Part shown: positions 47,874 to 64,000 of the stretch, in pieces
How positions within the stretch are numbered: the first letter of the stretch is position 1
How the letters are laid out: the number at the start of each line of letters is the position of its first letter
Assembly: GCF_000002985.6 (NCBI RefSeq)
Contig: NC_003284.9
Location: forward strand, 868,001-932,000
Origin: Caenorhabditis elegans
Lineage: Eukaryota > Nematoda > Chromadorea > Rhabditida > Rhabditidae
Reading direction: 5' to 3'
DNA: 64,000 nucleotides
Translations under genes and position numbers: made by a program
Notes under the pieces: generated by a model
Told to the model about the DNA's origin: nothing
Database searches by the model: none
The model's input: the letters and a program-made list of their open reading frames with translations, nothing else

Positions 47874-50159
47874 ATGCCTTCCACAAGGAGACAACAGGAG
47901 GGCGGAGGTGCAGATGCGGAAACACATGTAAGTTATTTAGACATTTTATTTTTCTCAAGAACTAAATTGTTAAAATTGCTACAATGCATTGTTTCAGACC
48001 GTTTACGGTACAAATCTGATAACAAATCGGAATAGCCAAGAAGACGAAAATGTTGTGGAAGAAGCGGAGCTGAAATACGGAGCATCTCACGTTATTCATC
48101 TATTTGTGCCGGTGTCACTATGCATGGCTCTGGTTGTTTTTACGATGAACACGATTACGTTTTATAGTCAAAACAATGGAAGGCATTTGTAAGTTTTCTA
48201 AAGAATTGATTGATTAAAAATATTTGATTTGTTTTATCAATTTGCATCTGTGCAATCGCACTCTTTGTCAGTGCAAAATAATTTTTGGTCAGTGCAAAAT
48301 AATTTTTGGTCAGTGCATTGGTATTATGGTCAGTGCATTTGCAAGTCTGAGCTTTAACTATTTTCGTGGTTTTAATTTTACTCAATTTTCTATCAATATT
48401 TCTTTGGAAAAAAGTTGAAGATTTACTCTGGAAATTTCGAAATAAACTGTAAATGGAAAAATCAATCAACACAAACTTTGAATTATTTTCAGACTATACA
48501 CTCCTTTTGTCCGGGAAACAGACAGTATCGTTGAGAAGGGATTGATGTCACTTGGAAATGCTCTCGTCATGTTGTGCGTGGTCGTTCTGATGACAGTTCT
48601 GCTGATTGTTTTCTATAAATACAAGTTTTATAAGCTTATTCATGGATGGCTTATTGTCAGCAGTTTTCTTCTTCTTTTCCTATTCACTACAATCTATGTG
48701 CAGTAAGTTGATATATTACTATTCTCATAAAAATATCAATGTTGCAGAGAAGTTCTGAAAAGTTTCGATGTGTCTCCCAGCGCACTATTGGTTTTGTTTG
48801 GACTGGGTAACTATGGAGTTCTCGGAATGATGTGTATACATTGGAAAGGTCCATTGCGTCTGCAACAGTTCTACCTTATTACAATGTCTGCACTAATGGC
48901 TCTGGTCTTTATCAAGTACCTACCAGAATGGACTGTGTGGTTTGTGCTGTTTGTTATCTCGGTTTGGGATCTGGTTGCCGTGCTCACACCAAAAGGACCA
49001 TTGAGATATTTGGTGGAAACTGCACAGGAGAGAAACGAGCCAATTTTCCCGGCGCTGATTTATTCGTGTAAGTTTCCTAATTTATGGAATTAATATTCAT
49101 GACGTTTCAAATTCTAAAACATTTTCAGCTGGAGTCATCTATCCCTACGTTCTTGTTACTGCAGTTGAAAACACGACAGACCCCCGTGAACCGACGTCGT
49201 CAGACTCAAATAGTGAGTATCACCTAAAATTTTCGAATTTTTATTCCAAAACTAATTTCAGCTTCTACAGCTTTTCCTGGAGAGGCGAGTTGTTCATCTG
49301 AAACGCCAAAACGGCCAAAAGTGAAACGAATTCCTCAAAAAGTGCAAATCGAATCGAATACTACAGCTTCAACGACACAAAACTCTGGAGTAAGGGTGGA
49401 ACGGGAGCTAGCTGCTGAGAGACCAACTGTACAAGACGCCAATTTTCACAGGCACGAAGAGGAAGAGAGTGAGTGAAAAACGTGCTGAAAAAGGGCAAAA
49501 GGGGATGTATTTTCGCAAATTTTACTCGAACTTTCTCACTTCTAACTCAAATGTTTTTTCTTGACAGCACAAAACGAAAATATTGCCGTCTACGTTCGGT
49601 ATCGAAATACCCCCTGCAATTTTCATTCGTTTTTTTTTCACTGTTTCAATTTTTCTCAACTTTTGAAGAGCAATGCCGCCCACTCAGCTGAATATATTTT
49701 GTTCATTTAAAGTTCAAAACTTTTCAGTTAATAGATTCAAGAAAGATCTCAAATAAACTTGCAAGCTTGCCACTTGCGCTAGTCACGAAAAAAAGGATTT
49801 CTTCAATAACCCTCTGTTCATATTTTTTTTAACAATAATTTTTCATCTCTTCATATTTTGATATGTTTTGCAACAAAAAAATGATTGCAGGAGGTGTGAA
49901 ACTTGGTCTGGGCGACTTCATTTTCTACTCTGTTCTCCTCGGCAAGGCTTCATCGTACTTTGACTGGAACACGACTATCGCTTGTTATGTGGCCATTCTT
50001 ATCGGTCTCTGCTTCACTCTTGTCCTGCTCGCCGTCTTCAAACGAGCACTCCCGGCTCTGCCAATTTCCATTTTCTCCGGACTCATTTTTTACTTTTGTA
50101 CCCGCTGGATCATCACCCCATTTGTTACACAAGTCTCTCAAAAGTGTTTATTATATTAA
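47874..50159 (+). CDS. sel-12: Presenilin SEL-12
   Basis: Catalytic aspartyl protease subunit of gamma-secretase; cleaves Notch (LIN-12/GLP-1) in its membrane segment. Seven exons (47874-47927, 47998-48188, 48493-48702, 48748-49067, 49129-49212, 49262-49468, 49891-50159) join to exactly 444 residues. Nine-pass topology. The catalytic aspartates are Asp226 in SVWDLVAVL (TM6) and Asp364 in GLGDFIFYS (TM7), and the C-terminal PALP motif is in LPALPISIF. The long hydrophilic loop between TM6 and TM7 is Ser/Thr/Glu-rich. The ATG sits directly on a TTTCAG acceptor, as expected for a trans-spliced message. The next gene on the same strand starts 237 bp downstream. Confidence 0.98.
48264..48342. repeat. 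GTCAGTGCAAAATAATTTTTG repeat in sel-12 intron 2
   Basis: Four to five GTCAGTGC words, two of them in perfect 21-bp tandem units (GTCAGTGCAAAATAATTTTTG). Confidence 0.8.
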
Positions 50160-50396
50160 TTCTCTGTTTTTGCCATTTCTTTGCATCATCAACTTTTCGA
50201 TTATATCTTGAGCGATCTCAAAGCTTTATTTTACATACCTATTTATTTTTGAACTTTGTCATTTAAGTTATATAAATAATTTATTAAACGTTTCTGCTAT
50301 TTTTTTTTCATTATTCTTGATCCTATGCTTACAGGTGCTTCAGATTCCTTTTTTGCTTTAGAAGTATCATCAAAGTGTTTATTTAAAGTATTTCAG

Positions 50397-52071
50397 ATGT
50401 TTTCTTCACGTCATATTTTATCAAACGTTCGTCCAATAATAAAGGTAAGTTAAGGTAAGTAGACATATTCAGTTCCAAAGTTGGAAAATTAGTGAAACAA
50501 CATTTTTTATAAAGTAGTTGAAATACATAGTGAATTTCTTGTTAAATTAAAAATGTAGCAGAAGTTGGGATAAATTAAAAATTTTACTTTCAGAATCTAG
50601 ACCTGACCAGAGGGTTTTCCGACAGGAAAACAAAATATTTTGACTTGAATGACCTTATCAAAACTGTAAATGTTACCTACAAGACTGGAGTAAACCTGGA
50701 GGAAACCACAACTGTCGAGTCAAAATATGTAGTAAGTTTTTTTGTTTTTTTTTTCAAAAAATTAACCTTTAAATTATTGCTTCAGGATGTCACACCTTCA
50801 TCAAACACAAAAGGAACCGTAGTGACACTATCAGGATCACCTGGTACACATAACGATTTTAAGTACATGAAATCGTTTTTTGAGCAGAAGAAAATTCGCT
50901 TAATTTGCACCAACTATCCCGGGTCGGAATTTGTAACGGGTGGCTTGCACAATAGTTATACAAATCAAGATCGAAATTCGTACATGAAAAGTTTAATGGA
51001 AACACTGGAGTTGAAAAATGTAAACCGACTTATTATAATGGGACACTCGAGAGGCGGAGAAAATGCACTGCAACTTACAAGTATGTTATCGGTGAGTTGT
51101 CTGAAAAGTTTCTTCATAAAACCTTATGTTCAGAATGATGAGAACTGGCCACTGGTTGGGGCAGTGATGATCAACTCGCCAGGGTTCGCTCCGCATAAAG
51201 GAATCAGTAAAAGGTATGTACCCGATTTTTTCCTTAGTCTACCTACTGAAAAAACTGCTTGCTGTGGCATCAGCTTCAGTTCATCTACTTTGATTCCTTA
51301 GCAAATACTTTTAAAACGATGTTTATATCAATGTGAAAATACAGTAAAGGTTACATTTCGGTTTAATTAAAACAGATATTTTTGGAAAACCAAAGCTGAA
51401 ATTTTTACAAATCATTTGTAATTTGTATTAGTGGCCACATCCCACGAATGAGCAAATTCAAAACTTGGAAAACTAGCTAAACTAGCTGTTCAAAAATTTA
51501 AAGAAATTAACAAGTTTTACAGAATGGGCACTATAAACTTCATTATATCTTTGATCAAACGTCACAACAAAACCATCAACTCAATCCTTCATCCAATTTT
51601 GCATTATTGTAAGATCCCCACCCCCTTCCCTCCAAAGATTAATATAATATTTTAGTCTACAACAATCTCATCGGTTTGCGTGTTTCTCATGGAAAAGTAG
51701 CAGCCGCTGCAATTCTGCCTATGCAAACTTTTGCCTTTGACGAGCAAAAACTTTCAATTGACGATCTACGTGCAAAACCTGGAATTCGCGCGTTCTATGG
51801 TTACGGATCTAAGGATTTTTTAATTGATGAGCATCAATCGGAAGAAGTTGCGATGTACTTTTCTGAAGAAGATCATTATGTAATTTCCAACAAACAAGAC
51901 GCGGAAAAAGCTATTAAAGAAGCCAGGAAAAGCTTTACAACTGGAAAACAATTTGTCACAGCAAACTTCAAAGAAGAAGGTCACTTTCTGCAGAAGACAT
52001 ATCCCGAGTTTATTGTAGAAGTTGTGGATTCTATTTTTGATGCTGACAAAGAAGTCGATACCAAAATTTAG
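50397..52071 (+). CDS. Alpha/beta hydrolase, DUF1057-type
   Basis: Six exons (50397-50444, 50594-50731, 50786-51091, 51134-51213, 51523-51608, 51656-52071) give 357 residues in phase. Features of the alpha/beta hydrolase fold: a conserved GSPGTHNDF loop (oxyanion region), nucleophile elbow GHSRGGEN with Ser150, Asp273 in GYGSKDF, and His329 in EEGHFLQK. The N-terminus (MFSSRHILSNVRPIIK) is basic and could be a mitochondrial or secretory targeting sequence. The substrate is unknown. I believe this is F35H12.5, but that name is from cosmid order memory only. It begins 237 bp after sel-12 on the same strand, with TTTCAG immediately before the ATG, compatible with an operon. Its 3' end converges on pifk-1 (235 bp apart). 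Confidence 0.88.
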
Positions 52072-52306
52072 ATGCATGTGTAAATTTAGATCATATAGTT
52101 TGATGGATAGAATTATGAATTTCGATTGTTACTCTCTGTGTGCCTTGCCAGCAAGTTGATAAACTGGTACTTTAGAATATGAAAAAGTGATTTTTTTTTA
52201 ATTGACAACAATTCATTCATGTGCATTCAATTTTCATCACAATAACAAGAATAAGCGATATGAGATTCTTAACCAATTTGAAAGACTAGTAAATACCTAA
52301 CCGGAC

Positions 52307-56509
<4,203 letters not shown>

Positions 56510-57010
56510 TTCTGAATTTTCAATAGATAGGTGACAACAAATCAATTTTTCTGTGAGAAATTGCACGAAAAAAGTTAAAAAACAATAAGAATAACTGATA
56601 TCTGTCACGCGTAAGAAACAACAGTGAAGGTGTGGGCAAACTCGCTCCGCTGGACTGGGGGACGCATAAGGGTATACACAAAAAATTGCGCGAGAGAGGG
56701 GAGAGGTAGCAGAGAAAAACATCAAACACAGTCATTGTTTGTTGTTCTTCCTCTTTTCTTTTTTTATTTTTGTTTCCCACTGAACTGTATTTTTACTCTT
56801 TTTTTTTCAACGTTTTTTAAAAACAAAATATTCAAGTTTTTGAGAAATTCATTATCTAAAGTTTGAACGCTGATATCGATTTTCTCTCCACTTTATTCTA
56901 AATGACCTTGTTATTTGTTTTAGGCGCAAGCCAAAATCGATTTAAAAACTATTTTCATTTTAGATTTTTTGTTAAAAGTACAAATTTCAACGGAGCATAA
57001 TAGTCAGTAA
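56510..57010. promoter_or_regulatory. Bidirectional promoter region, pifk-1 / tbc-11
   Basis: 501 bp between divergent start codons. A GC-richer patch (56600-56720) is flanked by pyrimidine/purine tracts. No clear operator identified. Confidence 0.55.
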
Positions 57011-60000
57011 ATGGAGGATTTTAAAGATTTCACAGAAGTTACACAATTTACAAATGTAAGTCTTTCAATTAAATTTTTAAGAAATGGAATTGACGTTTCA
57101 AAAAATTATCAAAACTGACATATAATAACATAAATTCGTTTCAATAAAGTGAATACAGTTTCGTCAGTGACATTAAAATTCTGGTCAGTGCAATTATAAT
57201 TTTGGTCAGTGCAATTAAACTTTTGTCATTGCAGTTAGTTTTCAGTAAACTTACATAACTTTAGAAATGATAATTATATCAAATCTAACTTTTAAAAAGT
57301 TAAATGAACATTTTGGGCAAAAATATAACAACACGAATTTTGAATCCAAAAAACTTACAAATTACAGGTTCAATATCTCGGTTGCTCACAGCTGGTCAAT
57401 AATGATAATGACAATGAGATGAAAGCACTGATGAAGGTAACTTTTGATGAAACTCGCAAGAAAAATAATAAACACATTATATTCAGGTGCTCGATGAGCA
57501 GAAAGGAGCACAAACAATTAACGTCACCCTAGTTGTTCCGCATAATATTTCTGGCACAGTGAAGTAGGCTGATAAAAAAATGATAGAAAAATATTGTATA
57601 TTTTTTACAGATTGATTGATGCACAAGGGAAAGTGCTTTCTTCGTTTTCACTTGTCAATATTCGATTTTGCATTCGTGGAGAAAGCTCCACTTCACAAAA
57701 TAATTGCTTTGGAATTTCATTTACTCATAAGATTAGTGTGTGAGTTTTTCGTTATAATGTGTAAAATTTAGAATACAATTTATTCAAATTGTTTACAGAG
57801 GAGAGCATAACTCATCAGATATTCTACATCAGTGTCATGTTTTTCGGACAAGTAAAGCTGAAACGGTATTCAAAATTTTAATTTTAGTTTCATTTCTAAA
57901 TCAATAAATATTGCAGGCGGCCAAAGCCCTTTACTCATTCTCCTACGCATTCTCCAACAAAAATGTGTCATCTGAATCGAACCGGTTAGAATTTCAATTT
58001 GAAAGTATTTTGGAGGTCAAAGAGAACGATGGAACTGTTGAGAAGCCCAGCTGGAAACTGTGTCCTCAACATAATGGGGTGTTCAAAGTGCGACGAGATC
58101 GAGAGAAGAAGATTGTTGTTCAGTTGAGACAGGTAGCTAGAAAGAAAACAGTTAACTTTTACTTTAGAAAATGAAAAAATATATATCTTAGATTGACGGA
58201 TTTCTTCTTAACATTAAAAAATGTTTCGGAATGTTATTGGCAGCAGGGAGGAACTTGAGACACTCAGATTTACAATTGCTAGAAATGGATAGAAATGCAA
58301 CAGGTGGGAATTTTAAAAAAGAAATCGAATTGCAGTACAATGTTTCTAGTTAAATTTAGAATGTGTTAAATGATCAAAAAATATGATGCACTGACAAGTT
58401 TTTAAAGCACTGACCAAAAATGCAACTTGCACTGACCAAAAAATGCTCAAACAGATTCAAATAAAGAAACCTAAATGTTATCATTGAAAATTTTTTTAAA
58501 AACATTACTGATAAAGTCAAATAATTAATTACTGAAATAGTCAAATTGCAGGCACTGACTCAGCCGTATTCGTGATCGAAGCCAATTGGGATCCGCGTGT
58601 GCACATGTTCGAAGTGTTAAACACGGAGACGCCGAGAGGTGGGAGTTTTCTCTTCGTTTATTGATTTCTCATAAAACAATCTTGTTCTCTTGTCGATTGT
58701 GTTACACAAACATAGGCTACACTTACATACTCTATTGATATCTATTTTTACATGAAGTCATACGAATTTGTTGGTTTTCACAGACTTGTAAATCGATTTT
58801 ACAAAATATAGTTAGGCAGTAACGGAAGGATTTTCATTTAAGTTTGAAATACAAAACAATTTAACTCTTAGAAAAGCTAAAATATCTTAGAAAAAACAAT
58901 ATAACTATATTAGAAACAAAAAAAAATGAAAAGCAGCAAGTACCACTTCCAAATCATTACACTTTTAGACACACGAGTGTTCATGACAGTGGCGATTGAT
59001 GTTATTGTCTCGGAAATCAGTGAACCAATTCGATTCTCGATGGAAGCAATGTCACGTGTTTTTCATGAACACGAACGATTCTATAAAACACCACAAACGG
59101 TGGTTTCTGAGGAATTTACACTAGTTTTGGAGGTGAGAATTCGTACTGAAAAGCTTCTTGAAACACATGGAAACATGCTGCTCAAGTCAGTGCCAATTGA
59201 CTTTGCGTGGCAGTTGGAAGGTGTATACTTTCTCCCAACACCTTCAGTCAGGTTTTAATCATTGTTTTCCGATAGAAAATGTGGAATTTTTTTATTACTA
59301 GAATACACGGAATTCGGGTTTTTGAAGAAATTTTTGGTGGAATACTGGGTTTTCCGCTAAATGCACTTTTTGTTTTTGGCGATAAATGAAAAGTTTGCCA
59401 GACACATGGGATTCTGTTCTATATCGTGATTTCCAAGTAAATTTAAATTTTTTTGATTACTCCGAGAAAGATTGTAGATTGATAAAAAATGTGCCAATTT
59501 TAGTATATATAATATTTCTTTTTTCAAACGTTTTCAAATACATTTCGAGAATGTTGTTTGATATATCGAACAGACAAATCTGGATTTTTACAAAACTTTA
59601 AGACATTTCGAGCTGTTTCTTTAGATTGAAAACCTTAAGAATTGCCATTTTTCTTTATAAAAGTCTTCTGAACGCCCACTTCTTTTTTAGAATTGCTCCT
59701 AACAGTTTGTCATAACTACTTTCAATTTAAGTCAACATCTGACCAGTGATAATGATCATCTCGTCCGACTCTATGATTGAAAAGAAAAGTGAATCGAACA
59801 AGTCACGAGAAACGTTCCAACATAACAGAGAATCAGACGGGAAAAGAAAATATCGGGGGCCTCTCTCTCTCCCACCTCTTTCTATTTTTTCAATAGCCCC
59901 CTCACCAGTCCGTTGGCTTTTGCTCTCAAACTGTTTGTGAGAATCTTTTTGCTCTTTATGAACTATTTTGTGTAGAGTCGTAGTTTTGTGTAAATCCTAA

Positions 60001-63000
60001 AAAAATTTCTGTATAGCTTCTGATTATCTGCGGCGTAAAGTTCAATCTCTTGATCAAAGGTATTATAAAACGTAACAAATCAAACACCGACTAATTTGAA
60101 CTTTTCCTCATCACTCTGAGTACGTGTAAAATTGTAGTTTTTTCACCACAATGTAGTAATTATGTTTTTGAAGGTTTCCAATAAGTTTCAGAAAACTTTT
60201 ACAAAAAACATTTTAACCATGTAATAATTATATATCAACTTTGTTTCTATTTGAAAAAATTGAAATTTTGCACTTTTGAAGTTGGGGTTTTTTAAATGTT
60301 GTTAGATTAAAAAAAAAAACGATACTTGTGTATTACCGCCACACAGTTTAAAATGTCGTCCGTTTCAGTTGAACGTGATATGCATTTTTTGTTTCGCTTT
60401 AGTCCAACATTATTAATTGATTATTTTTTAAACCTAAGAACACAAAAAAACAACAAATTTTAGTTTCTGTTAACTTAAAAATTTAACTCAAAAAGCGAGT
60501 CATACTCAGGTGCCAAAAAACTTTAGTTGAACTATCATGGCAAATAGAAAAGACTATATGAATTTCACTCATATTTTTCAACATAAACAAATTTCTTATA
60601 CTTTTTGTTTGAAAAAACTTTTTCCTAGCTCTAGTTCTATGGATTTGTCGAAATATGCAAATTCAAAAGTTATATCAAATTTCAAAATTTATATCAAAGT
60701 TATGACAACCTGCTCGTTTGAAAACAAATTTGCTATTTTTATTAATTACGAAAAAATTATTTTTATTTTTCTGAAAAGGTTTCTTATCCATAACCTCAAA
60801 TCAGAAAATCAAAATTAATATTACCCAAAAAACAAAGATCATTTAATAATTGTCACCCTTCATTTGTTTATTTGAACAACCAACTTCTTTCCCTTTGTTT
60901 AATATTTTCATTATGTCAACACCCAACATATTGAATTTTGTTTTCAGAAAAGCTGCGATCAATCGGATCCCAACGACCGGAAGCTTACGTTCATCTCACT
61001 GGAATCGGATAGCGATCGTAAAAGATCAAAGCAAAATCTTGGCAAGAGCCCATCCAGAATGCCCACACAACTTTTGCATCCAACAGGCGATGATGAATCA
61101 GGTAGAGACGGTCGATTTCAGAGGCAATCTTCAACAAATCCGTGAAAGATTCAGATTGTGACGAACCATTGTTGTCGGGCTCGGGAAAAGTTTCACAGGA
61201 GTGCAAGGAGGAGCACTTGGAGATGTGGGATCAGTTGATTGAGAACTGGGATCAGCAGAGTGATCGGCCGCAGAAAATATCGGAACTTGTGTTGGATGGG
61301 ATTCCGGATAAGCTTCGTGGACGTGTCTGGCAACTTTTATCAAATGTAAGAATTTTGGTAATGAGTTTTTTTTGTTGTTAATTTATCCCATTCTGTTGAC
61401 TTAATTAATTATCAAAAATTTATCAATAAAAAATGGAGTCCATTCTTTATTTTAAAAAACTTTAAAACTAGTTATTTTAATATCATAATTTCCAGGCGAT
61501 TGACCAACCTGACCTTGTGGAAAAGTACCACATTTTCTTATCGCAACCATGTCCTTCTGAACAAGTAATTATGAGAGACATCCATCGGACATTCCCGGCT
61601 CACGACTATTTCAAAGAATCTCAAGGAAAAGGGCAACAGTCGCTGTACAAAATCAGCAAAGTCTACTCCCTCTACGACGAGGAGGTGTCCTACTGTCAAG
61701 GGCTCTCATTTCTGGCAGCCAGTTTATTGTTGCACATGCCGGAAGAGCAAGCGTTTTGCACACTTGTCAAAATTATGTTTAATTATGGATTGCGTGATTT
61801 GTTTAAGCTGGGATTTGACAATCTGCATTTGCGCTTTTTTCAACTTACCGCTTTATTGAAGGTGAGTGTGGTAATACGCACGTGGAGTCAGAGTGTCGCA
61901 TTTTGGTTTGATCTACAAAAATTGCCGGAATTTAGACGAAGGTTTCTCAGCTAATTTTGCATCGTCAAGAGTGTGCTGACGTCTCATTTTTTGGGCGAAA
62001 AATTCCCCCATTTTTTATTGATCAAACCTCAATGGGACATCCTAACACTACGTGAATACATACACTTCAAGAGACTAAAAATAATTCACCCTGTGAGGCT
62101 TTTTTATTAGATGAAAATATTGGATCCCTTGCTAGGCTTCTGAGAATGTAATACTACTCTTCTTGGTCGACTTTTACATTATTATTTAGATTATTAATTG
62201 GTTGCTCACCAACACATTGAATTATCTAAAAAAAAATTACGCAACATTGTAAAACTTCAGAATTTTGTGAAATTTCCAGGATTATATACCTGATCTTTCG
62301 CATCACTTGGAACATATCGGCATTGAAACACATATGTACGCATCTCAATGGTTTTTGACGCTTTTCACCGCAAAATTCCCACTTCAAATGGTGTTTTTCA
62401 TTTTGGATTTATTTTTGAGTCAGGTAAGTATTTTTTTAGAATAGGATCAGTTAAGAATATCTATCTTCAGGGAATGAACACGATCTTCCATATATCACTT
62501 GCATTGCTCGATGATGCAAAGACCGATCTTTTGCAGTTAGATTTTGAGGGAACCCTAAAGTAAGACTACCTGCAATTTGCAAATGAATCAATAAAACTAT
62601 TTTCAGATACTTCCGTGTGTCCCTTCCCCGCAAATACCGTACCGAGGCGTCGACCAAGTGCCTGATTCATAAAGCCGTGAAATTCCGTTTGAATCATAGC
62701 AAACTCGAAGTTTACGAAAATGAATATAAACGCATTAAGGAACTGGAACGGGAAAATGAAGACCCTGTGTTGAGGATGGAGGTAAGTCAATTTTTTAGCA
62801 AGAAATTTCCTCTTTTGGCCTAGAGAAACACTTCTGAACGCAAAACGCAATTTTTGATTTTCAGAAAGAAATTGGCCGTCACCAAGCGAACACTTTACGC
62901 CTCGAGCGGGAAAACGACGACCTGGCACATGAGCTGGTGACCAGTAAAATCGAACTTCGACGAAAATTGGACGTAGCTGAAGATCAAATTGAAACGTCTG

Positions 63001-64000
63001 CAAACGCGATTGAACGGCTCACACGACAAAATATGGACATCTTGGAGGAGAATAAGAATTTGATGAGAGAATACGAGCAAATCAAGGAAATGTACAGACG
63101 GGATGTGCTGAGGTTGGAAGAGAATGGCTCGAGAGCCGAGAAACTGCTGGCGGAGTATAAGAAGCTGTTTTCGGAGAGGAGTAAACGAGCCGAGAATGAG
63201 AGGGAACACTTTGAGGTGCAGAAGAAGGCGATTATTGTGAGTTTTTTTGTTAGTTGGAAAAGTCCACATAGACCAAACTGGAATAATATCGGTTTCTTTG
63301 AGAGCGATCTGACATTATTTGAGTTCTACGCCACGTGTTGTCAGGCTGTCCCCTTACGGTTTGACCTAAAAAAAATGCGGGAATTTTCTCGCCCAGAAAA
63401 ATGTGACTTCAGCACGTTCTCTGCGTTTCAACTCTCGCATTTTTTGTAGATCTACGCATAACAAACCGAAATGAGACACTCTGGCACCACGCTTATACTC
63501 AAACTACTTGTCGACGTAAAAGTTTTAGAACCACCAGAATTTGCGCGCCAATTCAAACTTTCAGCAATATCAAGTTGCCCATGATTATGTGCGTTCTTTA
63601 ATAAATGTTCCCTTGCCAACTTATACATGATCAGATTTCAAATAACTCAATATTTTTCTAATATCAATATCACACCAAATTATGAACTGTAAAATTGCCA
63701 AAAGTGTAGAGAAAAAAATTCATGTTCCAGGCAAGAATCTCCGACTGCGACAAATGCTGGCCAGCAGTTTGTGAATGGGAGAAGAATCGGAGTCCAGTGC
63801 ATTCGGCTTCCACACCAACCGGACCAGATTTGCTCACGAAATTGGAGGAACGAGAAGATCATATCAAGTTTGTGATATCATTTTTAGTATACTAATTCGC
63901 TAATTGCTAAACTTTTTTTCAGAAATCTCGAAATCGATCTGGCACAAACGAAACTATCATTGGTGGAAGCCGAGTGCCGCAATCAAGATTTGACGCATCA
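57011..64000 (+). CDS. tbc-11: RabGAP TBC-11 (RABGAP1/GAPCenA-like), cut by right edge
   Basis: Rab GTPase-activating protein. Eighteen exons are visible (57011-57055, 57368-57436, 57487-57563, 57611-57739, 57799-57865, 57917-58132, 58192-58303, 58552-58638, 58969-59132, 60948-61101, 61155-61345, 61496-61861, 62280-62423, 62471-62559, 62607-62781, 62865-63236, 63731-63867, 63923-64000+), giving about 890 residues in phase. Order: N-terminal PTB/PID domain (~15-165, starting VQYLGCSQL), a middle region (~190-350) corresponding to the kinesin-like DUF3694 domain, TBC domain from ~415 (DGIPDKLRGRVW) with arginine finger Arg468 (IMRDIHRTFP) and glutamine finger Gln505 (SYCQG), then a long coiled coil from ~655 continuing past the window. 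This domain order is specific to RABGAP1/RABGAP1L. Intron 9 is 1.8 kb. Introns 1 and 7 hold GTCAGTGC/GCACTGACC repeats; introns 12 and 16 hold MITEs. Confidence 0.95.
57160..57240. repeat. GTCAGTGCAATTA repeat in tbc-11 intron 1
   Basis: Three to four units of about 22-24 bp with core GTCAGTGCAATTA-AATTTTG. Confidence 0.75.
58384..58445. repeat. GCACTGACCAAAAA repeat in tbc-11 intron 7
   Basis: Three units with core GCACTGACCAAAAATGC, the reverse complement orientation of the intron 1 array. Confidence 0.75.
61879..62054. mobile_element. Palindromic MITE copy 2 in tbc-11 intron 12
   Basis: CACGTGGAGTCAGAGTGTCG at the left, GGTTTGATCTACAAAAATTG and TTTTATTGATCAAACC inside, TGGGACATCCTAACACTACG at the right. 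Same family and orientation as 16999-17178. Confidence 0.75.
63331..63491. mobile_element. Palindromic MITE copy 3 in tbc-11 intron 16
   Basis: Same family as copies 1 and 2 but opposite orientation: CACGTGTTGTCAGGCTGTCC at the left and GAGACACTCTGGCACCACG at the right, with GCATTTTTTGTAGATCTACG inside. Confidence 0.75.

Overview
The window reads as nematode nuclear DNA, almost certainly the left part of the Caenorhabditis elegans X chromosome. It is AT-rich, with short GT-AG introns (many 45-60 nt), TTTTCAG-type acceptors directly ahead of start codons (trans-splicing), and dispersed C. elegans-type foldback repeats. Joining exons by hand gives a presenilin of exactly 444 residues with the two catalytic aspartates at 226 and 364, which matches SEL-12. 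The LGL, PI4K-beta and RabGAP genes fit lgl-1, pifk-1 and tbc-11. All coordinates come from reading both strands, requiring GT-AG ends, and checking that codon phase is kept across every join.

Layout, left to right: 5' half of lgl-1 (-, cut by the left edge) with a tRNA-derived SINE in an intron; a PRSS16-type lysosomal/secreted serine carboxypeptidase (+); an RNFT-family RING ubiquitin ligase (+); an unrecognised four-pass membrane protein (+); a secreted or surface protein with three MAM domains and Thr-rich linkers (-); an EGF + ShK + nitrobindin-like secreted protein (-); a four-pass LAPTM-like protein with two apparent alternative N-termini (-); about 10.7 kb with few or no genes; a 92-residue single-pass membrane protein (+); sel-12 (+); an alpha/beta hydrolase of the DUF1057 type (+); pifk-1 (-); and tbc-11 (+), which runs off the right edge.

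Functionally the right third is about membrane traffic and intramembrane proteolysis. SEL-12 is the catalytic subunit of gamma-secretase (Notch pathway), PIFK-1 makes Golgi PI4P, and TBC-11 is a Rab GTPase-activating protein. The last two are divergently transcribed from about 500 bp. The left part mixes polarity (LGL), ER/Golgi ubiquitination (RNFT) and extracellular proteins.

The non-coding DNA is dominated by two things. One is a dispersed GTCAGTGC / GCACTGAC short-repeat family seen in many introns and spacers, including one indel-free 22-bp tandem array with higher-order structure. The other is a set of foldback (MITE-like) elements, one nested inside an older repeat. No operon-scale novel system, CRISPR array or prokaryotic insertion was seen. 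The most notable item is a SINE flanked by 128-bp direct repeats that duplicated the end of an lgl-1 exon.
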